DNA from: Rhinopomastus cyanomelas
Taxonomy: Eukaryota; Chordata; Aves; Bucerotiformes; Rhinopomastidae
DNA: 64,000 nucleotides
NCBI GenBank assembly: GCA_013400115.1
Contig: VXBP01002796.1
Coordinates: 124,001-188,000, forward strand
Direction: 5' to 3'
Part shown: piece by piece, positions 51,901-57,900 of the stretch
Position numbering within the stretch: the first letter of the stretch is position 1
Layout: the number at the start of each line of letters is the position of its first letter
Position numbers and translations under genes: made by a program
The notes under the pieces: model-generated
What the model was told of the DNA's origin: nothing
Seen by the model: the letters and a program-made list of their open reading frames with translations, nothing else
Databases searched by the model: none

Positions 51901-54900
51901 ACTGGAGAGGTGAAAGTGAGAAAACTGCTGCTGCCAGCTTCCCCATCGCTGCAGGCTCTGTGGCACCAAGGCAGAGCACCACAGAGAGGAGGGCAGAGAA
52001 ATGTCAGCGTGGACATCAAAAGAACAACCCAAACCAACATTTCTGTGATTCTATGATATTTCTGCTCAGGACTGGCTGCCCCCTCGCCCTGACCCGGGCT
52101 GTTCGCTGCACCAGAGGCTGCTGCGGACTGTCAGAGCAGATGGGGGGGTCACCCAGCAGAGCAAAGCTGCAGGTGAGGGCTAAGGAGCATCACACAAACC
52201 AGATTTCTGAGGATCTGGGCTAGCTTTGCAATGAGGAAGTCTCCCTTGGAGATGTTGGAAAGGTCCCGCAGAGCACGTGGATCGGTTTGGTGTAGACACT
52301 GGTTACCCATCCACGCTGGGGGAGGGCAACCACTGCACCTTTACTGGCTCACATCAGCTGTTCTGAGCAATATCTGTGTGCACAGGAAGATTAGCGATTG
52401 ATCCATCTGTCCTTTGACACAGCAAGGCCATGGCCACCTCTTACTATCAGAGACTGAAGTCCCTCCAGGTGTTAGGTACTTGCCTGTTTCTCAGGGTCAC
52501 TTGCCTATGCAGCCAGCCCTGCCCTTGCACAGCCATGGAGGCCACTGGCTTTGCAGCCCAGTGCCTGGCCTCGGGCATGCTGGGGCCCCTGGAGCAGCAG
52601 CTCCCACCTTTGGAAAGACCCCAGAGGAAGAGGTTTGGGTTTTAGCACCTCGGCTGCAGACTGCGCCTGAGACACGGACGGGGGACAGGGCAACGGCGAG
52701 GACGCTCTGCAGTAGCTCCTGCTGAGCCCTGTGGCTGCTGAGCGTGCTCAAACCCACCTCCCAGGCAACCAAACCTGCCTTTGGGCAGGCTGAACCAACA
52801 TGAAAATCTACCTAAAGTGCCAGATGCCACCAGTGCTCCCCGGACCCAGCGCAGTCCCTAGTGGGGATACTCCTGCAGGGCTGTTTGCTGAAGGGTTCAT
52901 CCTCCGCAGCCAAGACACTGCAGCTGCCTGTGGCTCCTAGACCAGGACATATCATCTGCTCTGCTGCAGTGAGGAGTTAGCTAAGGACCTTGCAAATGCC
53001 TCTCTAAGTCAGGCCGGGGAGGCATCCCTGAGGTATCTGCGTTCGCTCACTTTGACGGGACAAGTGGGAAAGCAGATGAAAGAGAAGCATTTTTGCTCCT
53101 CACCCAGGGAACACAGCTCCAAATATAATTCTGCTGTGAGAGGAAGGGCTCCCTGCCAGGCTGTGATCCTTCAGCCTTTAAGAGCTGGCTGTGCCATTTC
53201 ACATGAAACCAAAAATCCTGGGAACACATCATTTCCCTTTCTGTATGCAGAGCCCTGTGTTTCTGCTGATGAGACCCTGTTAGCAGCAGCTCTGCTGTTG
53301 TTTGCAGGATAAAACCACATCAGCTGCACATTATATTCCCTCACAATTTCCCCTGTTTGGGGAGGGCTGGGTTTCACAAGGACTCCTTTACCTGCCTGGA
53401 GGCAGTGCAGGCTTTTCCATAGCAGAGCATCACTGTCAGTGCTGTGTGGATGCTGCTAAGCAAGGCTGCCCTCTGCCTTCCCCAGGCTCTGCAGCACACA
53501 GCTGCTGCACCCTGTTGCTGCTGCACCCCACTACAGTTGCACCCCTCTCCTGTTGCATCCCCTCACTGCTCCACTCCACTGCTGCTGCGTCCCATCACTG
53601 CTGGACTGCTTTGCTGACACACGCCATCACTGCAGCATCACAGGATCATTAGGGACTGGAAGGGACCTCGAAAGACCATCCAGTCCAATCCCCCTGTCAC
53701 AGCAGGGTCACACAGGAACACCATAGCTGCTACCCTCCACCACTGACGTACCCTGTGTTTGCACCGCTGCTGAGGGCAACTATGGGGGGACCCAGGGTGC
53801 CCTGCTGCTGGAGGAATGGAGGAGGTTTGCCCACGTCCACAATAGGCCAGCAAATGTGCCCTCCTAGCCCTGCTCACTGGGGACCAGCTTGTGCTCCCCT
53901 GCCTCTCTGGGGTCATGCCTTCAGCAGCTCTGCAGGTCAAACACTGTCTTCTCCATGGCAGGCTCCTTCCCTTACCTGGGACACCCTGGCTCTCAGAGGC
54001 AAACCTTTGATGCTGGAGGAAGATGAGAAGGGCTCAACCATCCCATCGTGCATTCACCTCTTACCTCCCCATTCCAGTTCACAAGCCTTCCCAAAGACCT
54101 CTCACCACAAAGAGAAGAAAACTGTGTTTCACTGCTGCTCTCACAGAGCTGTTGAGGCTAACGAGGAATTAAATGATTGTTGTTACTGGAGCAATTCTTC
54201 ACGTCATACCTTCCTTTAGAACAGCCTGAACAAGGCAAACTTTGCTGAACTGGCTGTGACACAAACAGAAAGAGATGCCATGAGGATGGACAGCTAATTA
54301 AAAACCCAGTGTGGTGGTTCCACCTGCAATCTCAGCCCGTTCCAGAGGCTGTGTTGTCTCACTTGCATCACACTTGCTTGCAAACACAGTGCTCCTATTT
54401 TGAGTCTGTTTGACAAAGGGTGTCTTGGGAGGGGCAAATCTGAGCTGATTTTTTCATGTCTTGACCTGGAGTTAGATTTTTCTACTGCACAGAATGAACA
54501 CTTGGACCCCAAACTGTGAAATTAGACCTTCAGAAGTATTTAAATTGCTGGATAACCTTTTATACGTGCACACGGAATCGTAGAGTCATCAAGGTTGGAA
54601 GGGACCTCCAAGATCATCAAGTCCAACCATCAACCCAACGCCACCATGCTCATTAAACCGTGTTTCCAAGTGCCACACCTACACATGGTTTGAACACCTC
54701 CAAGGGCAGCAACTCTACTGCTTCCCTGGGCAGCCTGTTCCAATCCCTGACCACTCTGTCAGTGAAGAAAGCTTTTCTCATGTCCAATCTAAACCTCCCT
54801 TGGTGTAACTCGAGGTCATTTCCTCTCATCCTGTTGCTAGTGACTTGGGAGAAGAGACTGACCTCCCATCTCTCTAGAACCTCCTTTCAAGTAGTTGTAG

Positions 54901-57900
54901 AGGGCAATAAGGTCTCTCCTCAGCCTCCTTTTCTCCAGAATGAACAACCCCAGTTCCCCCAGCTGCTCCTTATAAGATCTGTCCTCCAGGTCCTCTTTGG
55001 ACCTGCTCCAGCTCCTCAATGTTCCTGTGCTGAGGTGTCCACAACTGAACATGGTACCAGTGAGGAGGCTCGTGTCCAGCCAGCTGTCAGTCAGCACCCC
55101 CAGATGCTTTTGCACTGAGCAGCTCTCCAGCCCCTCTTCCCCAAGCCCGCAGCGCACTGCAGGATCGCTGTACACGCAGCGTAGGACCCAGCACTCGGTC
55201 TTTTACAGACAACAACAAGTGTTTTCCAGGGACAAGGCAGAAGTGTGCCTTTGTGCCACGTCTCGTCTGTGCTTGAGCCTGTGTCACACACACCCAGGCA
55301 ACAGGATGTGAGGAAGCAGCGCCCACCCCGTCGCACGTATTTGCTGCGAGAAGTGATGTCGGTGGCATCTGCTACTCACAGGACGGTGCCGGTGCTTTTC
55401 CTCAGGATCCTGAGGTGTGAGGAGTCATCCGTGAGCTCCACGTCGTAGTTGGCCTCTTCAGCAGTAACTCCAGGGGAGTCAATCTTGAGCGGGACTTCAA
55501 ACCGCTCTCTGTTGGGGTCGTAGAGCTAAAGCCAGGCAAAGAAGAGGCAGATTAGCTGGTTTGTTGGAGCCTTCCGGTGGTTAAACGATCCCTCCCCTCC
55601 TCAGACACTCACCCTGAACCGGAGCCTGTCCTTTGTCTGCAGCTCCACTTCCAGCATGACCGGGGAAATGTCACTTCCGAAGAGGGACGAGGACTGGCGC
55701 TTACTCAGCGGTACCCTGTGGCAGGAGAGTGCAAGGGTGTCCACCGTGCCCGTCGCCACCCCGGTGTGGGCCAAGAAGGGCGAGAGCTCAGCTATTCTAC
55801 GAAGCTTTTTAAAAATCAGTTGTGGACTTGTTCAAAGAAAAACATCTCTGAAGCGAGCGGAGGTTCTGCTTGCCGTTAATGGATAAAAGACTGGCCACTG
55901 GAGCAAGGTGCCTCGTGGCCTCCTGGGACACAGCTGCCAGGGCGAGGGGCATCGTGCCCAACCAGTGCCTGCTCTCTACCAGCAGCATGGTGTGAGCGCA
56001 GCACCCCGACCCCGCACGGCTGTAGGTCTGTTATCTTCCCTGTTGCAGGCTGAGCACACGGTAGAGAAGCAGCCCGAGGAAGGTGTCCAGCGAGCCGCCC
56101 CCAGGGGCTAGCGTGCTGCGGGAGTGCAGCAGCAAACGGTCCACGCACACCTACCTCCAGCCTTTGGCTGTCTTCTCCACGTTCCCACCCCGGGCGTAGC
56201 CGTAGGGACTGTCCTCGGGGAAGAAGCACCAGGGCGCGTTGGCCACGTCGGTGGCACACCAGGTGCAGCCCCGCGCCTCGCAGGCCTCCTGGGAGGCGCC
56301 TGGCTGCGGGTGGCAGTCGATGCGCTTCTGCACGGCTACGGACCCGGAGCACTGGTCATCCCGGCTGGAGCCGAGGCAGCTGCCTACAGCTGGGCACAGG
56401 AAAAAGCAGTTAGAGCAGCAGGAAACTCATTAAAATAAACCAAATACAACGACCCCCCCCCAACGCAAATGTCTTTAATTGTTCTTTCACCTTGTAGTTG
56501 TCCCTGTGCTTGGGCTAACAGGTGCGACCCTTCCACCTCAGCTGATGCAGAGCAGCAGCGAGGGAGCGAACAGCAGCCTGTGTCCTTCACAAGCCACGGC
56601 ACCAGGTCTCTGTAGCTCAGCGCTCGGAGCTGCTGGTGCCCAGTTGAACCACAACTAGCCCGGGATTCTCACGGAGAGTTAATTGAACCAGCGGTGAGAC
56701 CTGAGAGCACCGGCTCCGGGCGAGCTGAACGGGTGCTGTGCTCCATAAGGACCACGACTGATTCCTCGTTATACGCAGAGGGTTTCTACACACACAGGTA
56801 CAAATCCATGTGTCTAAAGTATGTGTCTGGGCAAGATATATAAACACAAAAAACTGATTTTATCTGTTTGTGTCGGGTTTAGGAGACTGAGGGGTGACCT
56901 CACTGATGTTGATAAATACGTGAGGGGTGGGGGTGAGGAGGATGGAGCCAGGCTCTGCTCAATGTCATCCAATGATAGGACATGTGGCAATGGGTATAAG
57001 CTGGAACACAGGAGGTTCCACATCAATATGAGAATGAACTTCCTCACAGTGAGAGTGACAGAGCACTGGAAGGGGCTGCCCAGGGTGGGTTGTGGAGTCT
57101 CCTTCACTGGAGACATTTAAAACCCACCTGGATGTGTTCCTGTGGGACTTGATCTAGATGATCCTGCTGTGGCAGGGGGATTGGACTGGATGATCTTTCA
57201 AGGTCCCTTCCAGCCCCTACTGTTCCGTGATCCTGTGTTTCATGTCTGTATTGCCTGGCTACTACATGCACATAGTGTTTGCAGTTTGTGTTAGTAGAGG
57301 TGAGGTTGTGCGTAAAAGGAAGATAGCAGCAGTAAAAAAGATCCAAATTAATCACTAGCAGAATCATCCTGAAAAAAACCCTATTAGTCAGGGGCTACAT
57401 CTCTCCCTTTGGCAGCTGCAGGTCAAGCCCCGTGCCCAGCAAGCCTCTGAGAGCAGGGGGACCACGAGTCCAGCACCCCGCTGTGCTGACAAAATGTTCT
57501 GTTATCAAATATTCTCCAGGAGAGTGGGCGTCCTGCAGGCAGCACGCTGATCCTGGAGTTAAATCATGTCACTTCAGTCATTACAGCAAGATGCAAAGTT
57601 TAAATAGACTTGAAAGATAATTGCTCTTTCCCACAAAATGACTAATGCTTCTGCTTGCTCCTTTTTTCTCTGAACGCGGACTGTTGCGCGCTTGGAACAC
57701 GATCGTCGACGCAGCCTGGGCTGCTTCAGACAAAGAGCTTCACGAGACAACGGGTGAAACCAGTTGCTGTAAGCACAGGGAGAAATCCTCCTTCTGGAGT
57801 GTTTGCACCCACGAAAATGCCACCGCGCTGCACGGCCAGACTTGATTCCCAAGGGACGGGCGATGCGGCAGGAACTCAGTGCCATCTACATTTATCTTTG

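Larger units (their letters stand above)
48300..53485. other. Intron 4, largely unique sequence
   Basis: More than 5 kb interrupted only by the CR1 tails at 49550 and 51120 and a tail remnant near 52040-52057. Small CpG-rich patch near 48725-48760. No coding evidence. Confidence 0.55.

Noticed and set aside
55876..56352. 158-codon minus ORF overlapping exon 2.
   Set aside because: It is an out-of-frame shadow of the GC-rich trefoil exon and runs through the splice donor.
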